A DNA stretch of 64,000 nucleotides, taken from Paraburkholderia sejongensis. GTDB lineage: Bacteria > Pseudomonadota > Gammaproteobacteria > Burkholderiales > Burkholderiaceae. The position numbers and the translations under genes are program-made. Of this stretch, positions 8,855 through 17,661 are shown piece by piece. A model generated the notes under the pieces. It was not told the DNA's origin. It was given only the letters and a program-made list of their open reading frames with translations, and ran no database searches. Where the stretch lies: NCBI RefSeq assembly GCF_020880815.1, contig NZ_JAJITD010000001.1, forward strand, positions 434,001 to 498,000, in the 5' to 3' direction. Numbering within the stretch: the first letter of the stretch is position 1; each line of letters begins with the position of its first letter.

Positions 8855-10411
8855 CTAGTCGATCTGTGTTTGCCACGCGGCGAACAGCCCGCCGCAGATC
8901 GCGACGCCGATCAGAAAATAAAAACCGTCGAGCGACGCGAGGAAGCTTGCCTGCTGCGCGACGGTGCGGCTCAGCGACGCCAGCGCGAGCGCATGTGCCT
9001 CGGTGGCCGCGTGGCCGGCGGCGGCAAATCCCTGGGTCAGCGTCGCGAGCGTGTTCTGGAACACCGGATTGTACGGATTCACGGACTCCGCGAGGCGACT
9101 CTGATGCAGCGCGAGCCGATGCTGTTCGACGATGATCACCGACGCGGTCGCAAACGAGATCGTCAGTTGCCGCACGATGTTCTTAAGGCGGTAGCCGTGC
9201 GTGAACTCCTCGATCGCGAAGATGCGGAACGTCAGGTTCGCGACCGGCAGCACGATGAACAGCAACAGCAGGCCGCGCAGCAGCAGCGGCACGACCAGCG
9301 CCGCTTCGCCGACGCCGGGCGACATCCGCGTCATCCACGCGGCGGCGAACGCGGCGAGCGCGAAGCCCGGCACGATGATCCACTTTTTGCGCGTGAGCAG
9401 CTTCGCATAACGCAGATAGACGAACAGCGCGCTCGCCGAAATCAGCGAGGTCACGCCGACCAGCTGGCCGGCGTTCTCGACCGGATAACCGAGCCCGCTT
9501 TCTAGAAAGCGCGAGATCAGATAGCTGAACACGGTCGTCATGTAGTAATAGAACATGTACAGCACGAGACCGACCTGAAAGACCTTTTCGCGCAGCGCAT
9601 GCAGGCGCACGAGCGGCGCCGGATGATTCCATTGGTGATAGATGAACCAGCCGAGCGCGACGCAGCCGGCGAGCGTCAGCAGGATCAACCCCGGCGACGC
9701 GCTGAACAGCTGGAAGCGCACCTGCTGCATCACGATCTGCAGCGCGCCTTGCGCGAACGCGAACACCAGATAAGGCCAGAAGTGCGCGGCGCCGCGCTCC
9801 TCGGGCAGGCGATCGCCGGCGTCGGGCAGCGCGAGCAGCGCCAGCCCCGCGAACAGCACGCCGGGCGCGACCGTGCACGCGAACAGCGCGCGCCAGTCGA
9901 AATGCGAGACCAGCTGGCCGCCGACGAGCGGCGCCAGCGCGCTCGACAGCACGATCAGGATCAGGAACGCGCGGGTAGCGGTGGGACGCTGCTGCGGCGT
10001 GAAACTCATCTGGATCAGGATGCGGCAGGTGCCCATCATCGGGCCGATGAAGTAGCCCTGAAAGCCGCGCGCGACCGCGAGTTCGATCGAGGATTCGCTG
10101 AGCGCCGCGGCGACCGCGCCGGCCGAATAGAGCAGCATGCAGCCGGCCACGTAGCGCCGGTAACCGAAGCGCTCGACCCACCACTCCTGTTGCAGGATGC
10201 CGAGCACCGCGGCGACCGCGTATGCGCTCGATGCCCACACCAGTTCGTCGGGCGATGCATTGATGCCGCCGGCGATATAGCTCGCGAAGAACGAGAAGAT
10301 CGCGTTGTCGAAATAGTCGAGGCCGGTGACGACCGCGAGCACCCACGGGAAAAAATCGCCACGCAGTTTGCCGGCGCTGAACCACGCGATGCGGGGCGAA
10401 GGCGCGTTCAT
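8855..10411 (-). CDS. MFS drug-type transporter coupled to merR
   Basis: A 518-residue inner membrane transporter of the major facilitator superfamily, most like the DHA2 (EmrB/QacA) exporters: about 14 hydrophobic segments, an N-terminal DYFDNAIFSFFASYIAGGIN helix, and the GYRRYVAGCMLLYSAG loop after helix 2. The start at 10411 (MNAPSPRIAWFSAGKLRGDFF) overlaps the merR stop as TGATG, which forces translational coupling; a longer version of the frame runs antisense through merR and is an artefact. DHA2 exporters often pair with a periplasmic adaptor (EmrA); none is present nearby. Function is probably efflux of a compound sensed by the MerR protein. The last residues are hydrophilic and end LFAAWQTQID. 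Confidence 0.9.
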   Translation of the reverse strand: MNAPSPRIAWFSAGKLRGDFFPWVLAVVTGLDYFDNAIFSFFASYIAGGINASPDELVWASSAYAVAAVLGILQQEWWVERFGYRRYVAGCMLLYSAGAVAAALSESSIELAVARGFQGYFIGPMMGTCRILIQMSFTPQQRPTATRAFLILIVLSSALAPLVGGQLVSHFDWRALFACTVAPGVLFAGLALLALPDAGDRLPEERGAAHFWPYLVFAFAQGALQIVMQQVRFQLFSASPGLILLTLAGCVALGWFIYHQWNHPAPLVRLHALREKVFQVGLVLYMFYYYMTTVFSYLISRFLESGLGYPVENAGQLVGVTSLISASALFVYLRYAKLLTRKKWIIVPGFALAAFAAAWMTRMSPGVGEAALVVPLLLRGLLLLFIVLPVANLTFRIFAIEEFTHGYRLKNIVRQLTISFATASVIIVEQHRLALHQSRLAESVNPYNPVFQNTLATLTQGFAAAGHAATEAHALALASLSRTVAQQASFLASLDGFYFLIGVAICGGLFAAWQTQID

Positions 10412-10968
10412 CACGCGTTGCGGGTCCTGGCGGCGCGGCGCGCTGTGCCGCCGGGCTTCGCGGATGCCGGCGTGGCAGCAGGGCGGGGCGCCGTGCTCGC
10501 CCCGGTTTGCGCATTGCGACGCTGCTCGAGCAACTGGTCGGCGTTTTCGCCGGCCAGCCGCCGTTCCAGATAGTCGAGATCGGGGCTCAATTCCGCGCGC
10601 AGCTTCTGCGCTTCCTTCAGTTCGCGGCGCATCGTCTCGATGCGCGCGTCGAGCGCTTCGACCTGCCGCGCAATCGCATCGCGAATCTGCTGCAGCGATT
10701 CGGTCGAGAAACGATGGCCGCCCTCGACCGGTTCGAGGGGACGCTTCAGCATTTCGGTGATCGCGTGCAGCGAGAAGCCGAGCGAACGCAGCCGCAGGAT
10801 GCGCGCGAAGCGCTTCAGATCTTCCTCGTCGTATAGACGATAGCGGCCCTCGCTGCGGGTGGGCGCGACGAGGCCGCGTTCCTCGTAGTACTTCAGTGTG
10901 CGCGGGGTGACGCCGAGCCGTTCGGCGGCGTCGCGCACGGTCAATAGCGCGGGGGAGTCCTTCGACAT
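10411..10968 (-). CDS. MerR family transcriptional regulator
   Basis: A 185-residue regulator with an N-terminal winged helix (LTVRDAAERLGVTPRTLKYY then EERGLVAPTRSEGRYRLYDE, residues about 9-50), a second DNA-contact helix with LRLRSLGFSLHAITEML, and a long coiled coil (residues about 85-150) for dimerisation. The C-terminus is Ala/Pro/Arg-rich and lacks the cysteine pattern of metal sensors, so the ligand is more likely organic. Start 10968 is chosen because MSKDSPALLTVRDAA matches family starts; an upstream in-frame start at 11010 would extend into the promoter. Its stop overlaps the start of the MFS gene, so it most likely controls that transporter and itself through the palindrome at 11013-11028. 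Confidence 0.93.
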   Translation of the reverse strand: MSKDSPALLTVRDAAERLGVTPRTLKYYEERGLVAPTRSEGRYRLYDEEDLKRFARILRLRSLGFSLHAITEMLKRPLEPVEGGHRFSTESLQQIRDAIARQVEALDARIETMRRELKEAQKLRAELSPDLDYLERRLAGENADQLLEQRRNAQTGASTAPRPAATPASAKPGGTARRAARTRNA

Positions 10969-11012
10969 AACGATGCTCGGCAGGAACAGACTGCCGGCAT
11001 TGTACTGCAACG

Positions 11013-11028
11013 TGTACGTTCACGTACA
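11013..11028. promoter_or_regulatory. Palindromic operator candidate for the MerR regulator
   Basis: TGTACGTTCACGTACA is a perfect 7+7 inverted repeat with a two-base centre, 45 bases upstream of the merR start. MerR proteins bind such repeats between the -35 and -10 hexamers of their own promoters, and ACGTnnACGT cores are common for organic-ligand MerR proteins. Placement and symmetry support it; binding is inferred. Confidence 0.65.
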
Positions 11029-11095
11029 TGTTGACGGGCGCGTTGACGGGCAGCGGGCCGGTGCGGGGCTGAGCCGCTGGCGCGGCGCGCGGGCG

Positions 11096-11130
11096 AAAAA
11101 AAACCGCTCGGCGAATGCGAGCGGTTTTTC
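11096..11130 (-). terminator. Rho-independent terminator of rho
   Basis: An inverted repeat with arm ACCGCTCG around a seven-base loop is flanked by A and T runs on both sides, so it can work in both directions. On the minus strand it follows the rho stop by about 55 bases and ends in eight T residues. Confidence 0.85.
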
Positions 11131-11182
11131 AGGCCTGTGGGGCAGTGACCGGCCGATCGGGCCGGCGCCAACGTACTGCTCG

Positions 11183-12451
11183 TTAGCTGCCGCCACCACG
11201 GCGCATCATGTCGAAGAACTCCGAATTGCTCTTGGTCTGGCGGATCTTGTCGAGCAGGAATTCCATCGACTCGACTTCGTCCATGTCGTGGATGAACTTG
11301 CGCAGCACCCAGATCTTCTGCAGCACTTCCGGCTTGATCAGCAGTTCTTCGCGACGCGTGCCGGACTTGTTCAGGTTGATCGACGGGTAGACGCGCTTTT
11401 CCGCGAGACGGCGCTCGAGGTGCACTTCCATGTTGCCGGTGCCCTTGAACTCTTCGTAGATCACGTCGTCCATGCGGCTGCCGGTTTCGATCAGCGCGGT
11501 GCCGATGATGGTCAGCGAACCGCCTTCCTCGATATTGCGCGCGGCGCCGAAGAAACGCTTCGGACGCTGCAGCGCGTTGGCGTCGACACCACCAGTCAGC
11601 ACCTTGCCCGAGGCCGGCACGACGGTGTTGTAGGCGCGCGCGAGACGCGTGATCGAGTCGAGCAGAATCACCACGTCGTTCTTCATTTCGACGAGGCGCT
11701 TGGCTTTTTCGATCACCATTTCGGCGACCTGCACGTGACGGGCGGCGGGTTCGTCGAAGGTCGACGCGATCACTTCGCCGGCCACCGAACGCTGCATTTC
11801 CGTCACTTCTTCAGGACGCTCGTCGATCAGCAGCACGAACAGCACGACGTCCGGATGGTTCTGCTTGATCGCGTGGGCGATGTGCTGAAGCATCACGGTC
11901 TTACCCGACTTCGGCGACGCGACGAGCAGGCCGCGCTGGCCCTTGCCGATCGGCGCGATCATGTCGATGATCCGGCCCGTGACGTTTTCTTCGCCGCGCA
12001 TTTCACGTTCGAGCAGCAGCACCTTGTTCGGGTGCAGCGGCGTCAGGTTTTCGAACATGATCTTGTGCTTCGAGGCCTCCGGCGGCTGGCCGTTGACCTT
12101 GTCCACCTTCACCAGCGCGAAATAGCGCTCGCCGTCTTTCGGCGTACGCACTTCGCCTTCGATCGTGTCGCCCGTATGCAGATTGAAGCGGCGGATTTGC
12201 GACGGGCTGATATAGATGTCATCCGTGCTGGCGAGGTAGGAGGTTTCCGGCGAACGCAGGAAGCCGAAACCGTCCGGCAGCACTTCAAGCGTGCCGTCGC
12301 CGAAGATCGTGTCGCCCGCTTTGGCTCGTTTTTTTAGAATGGCGAACATCAATTCCTGCTTGCGCAGGCGGTTCGCACTTTCGATCTCGAGGCCGTTGGC
12401 CATCTCGATCAATTGGGACACGTGCAGAGTCTTAAGCTCGGATAAATGCAT
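11183..12451 (-). CDS. rho: Transcription termination factor Rho
   Basis: A 422-residue RNA-dependent helicase that terminates unstructured transcripts; E. coli Rho has 419. N-terminal [20 protein letters not shown] is the Rho N domain, followed by the cold-shock-like RNA-binding fold ([20 protein letters not shown]). The ATPase has Walker [11 protein letters not shown] (about residue 180), Walker B-type [18 protein letters not shown], and the conserved [21 protein letters not shown]-loop region. It lies downstream of trxA on the same strand, an order common in beta-proteobacteria, but a 275-base gap with its own -10 candidate and a hairpin suggests separate expression. Rho often controls itself by attenuation in its leader; no direct evidence is visible. 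Confidence 0.99.
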   Translation of the reverse strand: MHLSELKTLHVSQLIEMANGLEIESANRLRKQELMFAILKKRAKAGDTIFGDGTLEVLPDGFGFLRSPETSYLASTDDIYISPSQIRRFNLHTGDTIEGEVRTPKDGERYFALVKVDKVNGQPPEASKHKIMFENLTPLHPNKVLLLEREMRGEENVTGRIIDMIAPIGKGQRGLLVASPKSGKTVMLQHIAHAIKQNHPDVVLFVLLIDERPEEVTEMQRSVAGEVIASTFDEPAARHVQVAEMVIEKAKRLVEMKNDVVILLDSITRLARAYNTVVPASGKVLTGGVDANALQRPKRFFGAARNIEEGGSLTIIGTALIETGSRMDDVIYEEFKGTGNMEVHLERRLAEKRVYPSINLNKSGTRREELLIKPEVLQKIWVLRKFIHDMDEVESMEFLLDKIRQTKSNSEFFDMMRRGGGS

Positions 12452-12548
12452 ACGGAGAACCCGCAGGAGAAGGTGCGACGAAATGAAATTCTGGGAGGAG
12501 GGTGAGCGGAGCGCTCAAAGACTTACACGTCTTTTCGACGTTTTGCGG

Positions 12549-12554
12549 ATTCTA
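12549..12554 (-). promoter_or_regulatory. Candidate -10 element for rho
   Basis: On the minus strand TAGAAT is preceded by TGC (extended -10 type), about 98 bases before the rho start. A TATGCT hexamer overlaps it. The -35 region is poor, so the element is tentative. Confidence 0.4.
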
Positions 12555-12684
12555 GCATAGCACACGCCAATTTCTGCCAGTACGGCGGCGTGACATCTTT
12601 GTCATTGTGCATGTTGCCGGCTGACAACATGCACGTTTGGCGGGCGCGATGGTATCAGGTTGACCTGATGCGCCGGCTCCGGTG

Positions 12685-12713
12685 TGCTTGCGAACCGTGC
12701 CGGTTCGCAAGCA
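12685..12713 (-). terminator. Strong hairpin after trxA, no U tract
   Basis: A perfect 12-bp stem (arm TGCTTGCGAACC) with a five-base loop starts 14 bases after the trxA stop on the minus strand. No T run follows, so it is either a weak intrinsic terminator or a 3'-end stabilising structure, with transcription perhaps stopped by Rho itself. Confidence 0.45.
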
Positions 12714-12726
12714 GTGCGGCATTGCT

Positions 12727-13053
12727 TTACAGATTGCCGTCGAGGAACGCGGTGAGTTGCGACTTCGACAGTGCGCCGACTTTCTGTGCGGCTACCGCGC
12801 CGTTCTTGAACAGGATCAGCGTGGGGATGCCGCGCACGCCGAACTTGACCGGCGTGGATTGATGCTCGTCGACGTTGATTTTCGCGACTTGCAGGCGATC
12901 TGCATAATCCTTCGCGACTTCGTCGAGGATCGGCGCGATCATTTTGCACGGACCGCACCATTCAGCCCAGAAATCGAGCAGCACGGGTTTATCGGATTTC
13001 ACGACGTCCTGTTCGAACGATGCGTCGCTAATATGCTTGATTTGTTCGCTCAT
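12727..13053 (-). CDS. trxA: Thioredoxin 1
   Basis: A 108-residue cytoplasmic disulfide reductant that serves ribonucleotide reductase, methionine sulfoxide reductase and other enzymes, and is recharged by thioredoxin reductase. The redox site WCGPCK is at residues 32-37 (C33, C36), preceded by VLLDFWAE and followed by the cis-proline loop [11 protein letters not shown]. Length is exactly that of E. coli TrxA. The start [17 protein letters not shown] fits the family. It sits upstream of rho on the same strand and diverges from the 4.5S RNA gene. Confidence 0.98.
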   Translation of the reverse strand: MSEQIKHISDASFEQDVVKSDKPVLLDFWAEWCGPCKMIAPILDEVAKDYADRLQVAKINVDEHQSTPVKFGVRGIPTLILFKNGAVAAQKVGALSKSQLTAFLDGNL

Positions 13054-13485
13054 TTATGAATACCTCTGATCGGTTCGAGGCCCGCCTGAATTGCTCGCCA
13101 CGATACGTCAAAAACCAGGGAAAATTTCCGTTCGCTTTGCCGCCGCCACAGGCTTGCCGCGCATGGCCGGCAAAAGCTGAAAAAGCTGCCGGGGTTTTTA
13201 CGCAATACGCGGAAAGGCTCGCAGTGCGGGTCTTTCAACTGGCAGTGTATCTTAATTCGCTATGCGTTGCCGATGGGCGATAGTACTCATTAGGGCAGTG
13301 GGGCTAATGCGGTTGCGACAGGAGTGCAGGGGGTCGCGAGGGGCGGGTGGCGAGCCGCGCGAAGGTGGCTTTTGCGCGACGGACGTCCGGCGCGACGCGG
13401 AGCAAAGTTGTCCGATCCGGCGCGTCGTTCGCGTTTTGCTCGTATTAACAGTCGCACAATGTGCGCGGCAATGATAGAATGTTTC
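13054..13485. other. Intergenic region between trxA and ffs
   Basis: 432 bases that must hold the divergent promoters of trxA (minus) and the 4.5S RNA (plus). TACACT on the minus strand near 13246 is a possible trxA -10. No ORF with a ribosome binding site, tRNA or repeat was recognised. The stretch 13320-13430 is very G-rich on the plus strand and looks like noise. Confidence 0.5.
13445..13480 (+). promoter_or_regulatory. Probable promoter of the 4.5S RNA gene
   Basis: TAGAAT at 13475-13480 ends six bases before the folded RNA begins, the right distance for a -10 element. TTAACA at 13445-13450 resembles a -35 but is 24 bases away, which is too far; a poorer hexamer near 13451 has an 18-base spacer. 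The -10 is the more secure part. Confidence 0.5.
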
Positions 13486-13585
13486 GTGACGGGCCTCCTC
13501 GCATGGAGGGATGGTCAACCTGGTCAGGTCGGGAACGAAGCAGCCACAGCCGTTTTCCACCAGTGCCGAGGGTCAGGCTCGTCAC
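13486..13585 (+). ncRNA. ffs: 4.5S RNA of the signal recognition particle
   Basis: Bacterial small SRP RNA, which binds Ffh and guides ribosomes making membrane proteins to FtsY. The conserved core GGTCAGGTCGGGAACGAAGC (13521-13540, with the GGAA tetraloop region in its usual place) is followed by AGCCACAGC. The ends pair over 11 positions (GTGACGGGCCT with AGGCTCGTCAC, one G-U), defining a roughly 100-nt hairpin. It is followed by a CT/T-rich tract that may end transcription. Location just before dnaX is common in this bacterial group. Confidence 0.95.
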
Positions 13586-13777
13586 CTTCCTTTTGTTTTC
13601 TCTCGCGGGTTCCCGCAAACTTCTCCAGCTTCCATATTGTTCGTTCGCCGTGTTCTTTCGGAACATTGTCGCGGTGGTAGCGCGCGTGCGTGTCCGGTCG
13701 TTCGGTATGGGTTCGCGGTGCGCGCTCAGCCTGCTCCAGCAAAGCGGGAGCGCGGCTTCACGCGTCGGCGGATTCGG

Positions 13778-13805
13778 TTTTGCGCGCCATTGTTACTGAT
13801 ACAAT
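13778..13805 (+). promoter_or_regulatory. dnaX promoter, apparently leaderless
   Basis: TTTTGC (13778-13783), a 16-base spacer and TACAAT (13800-13805). The conserved DnaX start codon at 13812 is only six bases past the -10, where transcription should begin, and no Shine-Dalgarno sequence fits in between. Confidence 0.6.
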
Positions 13806-13811
13806 TTCCGG

Positions 13812-16379
13812 ATGACCTATCAAGTTCTCGCACGCAAATGGCGGCCGAAGGATTTTGCTTCGCTCGTCGGACAGGAGCACGTGGTGCGCGCGCTCACCCA
13901 TGCGCTCGACGGCGGCCGTCTGCACCATGCCTATCTGTTTACCGGAACCCGCGGCGTCGGCAAGACCACGCTGTCGCGGATCTTCGCCAAGGCGTTGAAC
14001 TGCGAGACCGGCGTGACCTCGACGCCTTGTGGCGTGTGCCGGGCGTGTCGCGAGATCGATGAAGGGCGGTTTGTCGATTATGTCGAAATGGACGCGGCGA
14101 GCAATCGCGGCGTCGACGAAATGGCCGCGCTGCTCGAGCGCGCGGTGTACGCGCCGGTCGATGCGCGCTTCAAGGTCTACATGATCGACGAAGTGCACAT
14201 GCTGACGAACCACGCGTTCAACGCGATGCTCAAGACGCTCGAGGAGCCGCCGCCACACGTCAAGTTCATTCTCGCGACCACCGACCCGCAGAAGATTCCG
14301 GTCACGGTGCTGTCGCGCTGTCTGCAGTTCAATCTGAAGCAGATGCCGGCCGGCCACATCGTCTCGCATCTCGAACGGATTCTCGGTGAAGAGAACGTGC
14401 CGTTCGACGCGCAGGCGCTGCGTCTGCTTGCGCGCGCGGCCGATGGTTCGATGCGCGATGCGTTGTCGTTGACCGATCAGGCCATTGCATATTCGGCGAA
14501 CCAGGTCAGCGAGGAAGCGGTGCGCGGGATGCTCGGCGCGCTCGACCAGAGTTATCTGATCCGCCTGCTCGACGCGCTTGCGCAGGGCGATGGCGCGGCG
14601 GTGCTGGCGGTCGCCGACGAGATGGCGTTGCGCAGCCTGTCGTTTTCGACCGCGCTGCAGGATCTGGCGAGCTTGCTGCACCGGATCGCGTGGGCGCAGT
14701 TCGCGCCGTCGTCGGTGCTCGACGAGTGGCCGGAGGCGGCTGACTTACGGCGCTTCGCCGACGCGCTGAGCGCCGAGCACGTTCAACTGTTCTATCAGAT
14801 CGCGACGATCGGGCGAAGCGAGCTCGGTCTCGCGCCGGACGAATACGCGGGCTTCACGATGACGCTACTGCGCATGCTCGCGTTCGAGCCGGCGCCGACC
14901 GGTGGCGGCGGGGGCGTGACCGGCGCGGGTTCGCAAGCGGGGGCGGCGGGTGCCGCAGGAGCGAAGCGCTCCGGTGCGCCGACCGTTGCCGCGTTGCGCG
15001 CGGTGTCGCCGTCGTCGATGACGGCGCTTGCGACCGCCGCGCCGCTGCCGTCCGCCGCGAGTACGCGCGAGGCGGTGCAAAGTGCGGCGCCGGTGGCAAA
15101 ACCCGGCGCGCAAACTACCGTCGCCGCGGTGCAGGATCATGCTGTGTCGCCCGCGCTCGACGCTGGCGCGTCGCTAGCTCAAGAAGCTGCGCAAGCCAGG
15201 CAGAATGAGAACGGACCGGTTGCGCGCGCGGACGCGCCGTCGAGCGCCGCAACGGCACGTCCGTTGGCGCCCTGGGAAGATGCACCGGAGAGCGGAACTG
15301 CAGTGGTTGCCGAACCCGCCGGGCCGTCGGCGACCTTCGACCCTGATACGACGCCTGCTTCGGCATTGACCGCGCCCGCGGCTGGCGCCTTCGCGCGTGC
15401 AGAGCAAACCGCGCCGCAAGAGCAGGAGCACGAGCAGCAACCCGCGCCGGCCGCACTGGCCACGGCCAATCCGGCATCGCGCCGCGCCGGCGGCGCCAGC
15501 GCCGCGCTCGACGTGCTGCGTAACGCCGGCATGAAAGTATCTTCCGAGCGCGGCCGCGCGAGCCCGGCAGCTGCCGCCAGGCCCTCGGCACCGGTAGCGC
15601 CGAAGTCGACCGCGCCGCGTGTCGCTGTCCCGGTACCGGCGCCCGATCCGTCGCGTCGCGAGCAGCAGGACGCGCCGGCTTCGCCGGCACGCGCTGGCAA
15701 CAAAGCGGCCAACAACGGCAACGGCGGTGGCCATAGCAACTCGCATGACAGCGCATCGATGCCGCCGCCGTGGGACGACATGCCCCCCGACGACTACATG
15801 CCGCTCTCGGCCGCGGACGACGCCTACTTCCTGCCGCCGGACGACGACTTCGTCCCGGTCTTCGACCGCGGTCCCGACGATGTCCGCATGGACACGGCCG
15901 CGAAAGCCGCGCCCGCGCCGGTCGTCGATACTCGCCCGTTGCCGCCCGCCGTGCCGCTCGATCCGCTCGGTTTCAGCGGCGACTGGCCCGCGCTCGCGGT
16001 TGATCTGCCGTTGAAAGGCATCTCGTATCAGCTGGCGTTCAACAGCGAACTGATGGCGCTCGAAGGCAGCACGCTGAAGCTGAACGTGCCGGTGCCGCAA
16101 TACGCGGAAGCATCGCAGGTCGCTAAACTGAAGGCAGCGCTCGTCGAGCGGCTCGGTCGGAACGTCGACGTGCTGGTCGAGGTCGGCGCCGCACGCCGTA
16201 CCGCCGCCGCGGCCGACGCCGCGCTGCGCGCACGGCGCCAGCAGGAAGCCGAGCGCGAGATTCATGCCGATCCGTTCGTGCAGTCGCTGATTCGCGAGTT
16301 CGGCGCGACCATCGTGCGCGACTCGATTCGCCCGCTTACCCCGGACGCCGCCCCGAACGGCGCGTCGCCGGCCCACTGA
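13812..16379 (+). CDS. dnaX: DNA polymerase III subunit tau/gamma
   Basis: An 855-residue clamp-loader ATPase that opens the beta sliding clamp and holds two core polymerases together. [20 protein letters not shown] is the universal DnaX start. Walker A GTRGVGKT is at residues 45-52, the zinc module uses C64, C73, C76 and C79, and [19 protein letters not shown] carries the SRC sensor. Residues about 360-700 are an Ala/Pro-rich low-complexity linker, which makes the protein about 200 residues longer than E. coli tau (643). The C-terminal domain (about 720-855) resembles tau domain V, which binds the alpha subunit. I saw no A AAA AAG slippery site, so the E. coli route to gamma is absent. It leads into ebfC and recR, a widespread dnaX-ybaB-recR order. 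Confidence 0.98.
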   Translation: MTYQVLARKWRPKDFASLVGQEHVVRALTHALDGGRLHHAYLFTGTRGVGKTTLSRIFAKALNCETGVTSTPCGVCRACREIDEGRFVDYVEMDAASNRGVDEMAALLERAVYAPVDARFKVYMIDEVHMLTNHAFNAMLKTLEEPPPHVKFILATTDPQKIPVTVLSRCLQFNLKQMPAGHIVSHLERILGEENVPFDAQALRLLARAADGSMRDALSLTDQAIAYSANQVSEEAVRGMLGALDQSYLIRLLDALAQGDGAAVLAVADEMALRSLSFSTALQDLASLLHRIAWAQFAPSSVLDEWPEAADLRRFADALSAEHVQLFYQIATIGRSELGLAPDEYAGFTMTLLRMLAFEPAPTGGGGGVTGAGSQAGAAGAAGAKRSGAPTVAALRAVSPSSMTALATAAPLPSAASTREAVQSAAPVAKPGAQTTVAAVQDHAVSPALDAGASLAQEAAQARQNENGPVARADAPSSAATARPLAPWEDAPESGTAVVAEPAGPSATFDPDTTPASALTAPAAGAFARAEQTAPQEQEHEQQPAPAALATANPASRRAGGASAALDVLRNAGMKVSSERGRASPAAAARPSAPVAPKSTAPRVAVPVPAPDPSRREQQDAPASPARAGNKAANNGNGGGHSNSHDSASMPPPWDDMPPDDYMPLSAADDAYFLPPDDDFVPVFDRGPDDVRMDTAAKAAPAPVVDTRPLPPAVPLDPLGFSGDWPALAVDLPLKGISYQLAFNSELMALEGSTLKLNVPVPQYAEASQVAKLKAALVERLGRNVDVLVEVGAARRTAAAADAALRARRQQEAEREIHADPFVQSLIREFGATIVRDSIRPLTPDAAPNGASPAH

Positions 16380-16452
16380 TCGATCGTTCGCGGCGGCGTC
16401 GCAGCACGGCGCCGGAACGACAGATTTCACGCAATCCAGAAGGAGCATGTCC

Positions 16453-16779
16453 ATGATGAAAGGTCAACTCGCCGGGCTGATGAAGCAAGCCCAGCAGATG
16501 CAGGAAAACATGAAGAAGATGCAGGAGCAGCTCGCGCTGATCGAGGTCGAGGGCCAGTCGGGTGCCGGTCTCGTGAAGGTGACGATGACCTGCAAGAACG
16601 ACGTGCGCCGCGTGTCGATCGACCCGAGCCTGCTCGCCGACGACAAGGACATGCTCGAAGACCTCGTGGCCGCCGCGTTCAACGACGCCGTGCGCAAGGC
16701 CGAGGCAACCGCCCAGGAAAAAATGGGCGGCATGACCGCGGGCCTGCCGCTGCCGCCGGGCTTCAAGCTGCCGTTCTGA
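16453..16779 (+). CDS. ebfC: Nucleoid-associated protein EbfC/YbaB
   Basis: A 108-residue dimeric DNA-binding protein of the YbaB/EbfC family, which coats the nucleoid. It begins [20 protein letters not shown], an amphipathic Met/Gln-rich helix typical of the family, followed by a beta-sheet core ([20 protein letters not shown]) and a Gly/Pro-rich tail. The start at 16453 was preferred over an ATG at 16447 because AAGGAG ends seven bases before it, whereas the earlier ATG is almost on top of the ribosome binding site. Position between dnaX and recR is conserved across bacteria. Confidence 0.95.
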   Translation: MMKGQLAGLMKQAQQMQENMKKMQEQLALIEVEGQSGAGLVKVTMTCKNDVRRVSIDPSLLADDKDMLEDLVAAAFNDAVRKAEATAQEKMGGMTAGLPLPPGFKLPF

Positions 16780-16981
16780 ACCTGCTGTAACGAGGGCTCG
16801 CGCCGCAGCGGCGATCGCCGGGGCGCGGCCGGGAATGCGGCGCGGCGGTGCGGCGACGCACTGCGCCGAGCGCACGGCCGCCGGCATGGACCCGCGCGCA
16901 GCGCTCTAACGTCTCGCCCGGCCACCGCCGCCGCGTCCCAACCGGCCCATTCAAGCACGACCCACGTCGACGCCGATCCGT

Positions 16982-17578
16982 ATGAAACAACCTTCCGCCT
17001 TGTCGGCGCTCGTCGAAGCGCTGCGCGCGCTGCCCGGTGTCGGGCCCAAGTCGGCACAACGCATCGCGTATCACCTGATGCAGCACGATCGCGAAGGCGC
17101 CGAAAAACTCGGCCGCTCGCTGCTGTTCGCCACCGAGCATCTGCAGCATTGCGAAAAGTGCAACACGTTTACCGAAGCGCAGATCTGCGAAGTCTGCCTC
17201 GATGAAGAGCGCGATCCGTCGCTGCTGTGCGTGGTCGAAACGCCGGCCGACCAGATCATGCTCGAACAGACGATGACCTACCGCGGTCTCTACTTCGTGC
17301 TGATGGGGCGGCTCAGCCCGCTCGACGGCATCGGTCCGAAGGAGATCCATTTCGACCGGCTCGTGAAGCGGGCGTCGGACGGGGTCGTCAAGGAAGTCGT
17401 ACTCGCGACCAATTTCACCAACGAGGGCGAAGCGACCGCGCATTACCTCGGCCAGACGCTGAAGGCGCGCGGGCTTTCCGTCACGCGTCTCGCGCGCGGC
17501 GTGCCGGTGGGCGGCGAACTCGAATACGTCGACGCGGGCACGATCGCGCGCGCGATGCTCGATCGCCGCTCGATGTAG
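16982..17578 (+). CDS. recR: Recombination protein RecR
   Basis: A 198-residue ring-forming protein that with RecO loads RecA onto SSB-coated DNA at gaps. Residues about 10-32 hold the helix-hairpin-helix [16 protein letters not shown]; a zinc finger uses C57, C60, C69 and C72; a Toprim domain follows with [19 protein letters not shown] and [15 protein letters not shown]. Length and layout match E. coli RecR (201). It is 200 bases after ebfC on the same strand. Confidence 0.98.
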   Translation: MKQPSALSALVEALRALPGVGPKSAQRIAYHLMQHDREGAEKLGRSLLFATEHLQHCEKCNTFTEAQICEVCLDEERDPSLLCVVETPADQIMLEQTMTYRGLYFVLMGRLSPLDGIGPKEIHFDRLVKRASDGVVKEVVLATNFTNEGEATAHYLGQTLKARGLSVTRLARGVPVGGELEYVDAGTIARAMLDRRSM

Positions 17579-17661
17579 CGCCGGCCAGGCCGGGCCACGC
17601 CCCGCCGCGCCCCGCCAGCGATGCCGCGGCCCGAACAGAACAACGCAGATCAAGGAGACAC

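Noticed and set aside
8855..11028. Heavy-metal resistance role for the MerR-MFS pair
   Set aside because: The regulator lacks the cysteine pattern of metal sensors and the transporter is of the drug type.
10412..11029. Upstream extension of the MFS frame to 724 codons
   Set aside because: The added part is antisense-frame sequence over merR; the conserved MFS start and the TGATG overlap fix the start at 10411.
15174..16454. A 426-codon minus-strand frame antisense to dnaX
   Set aside because: Arg/Gly-rich shadow frame of the Ala/Pro-rich DnaX linker.
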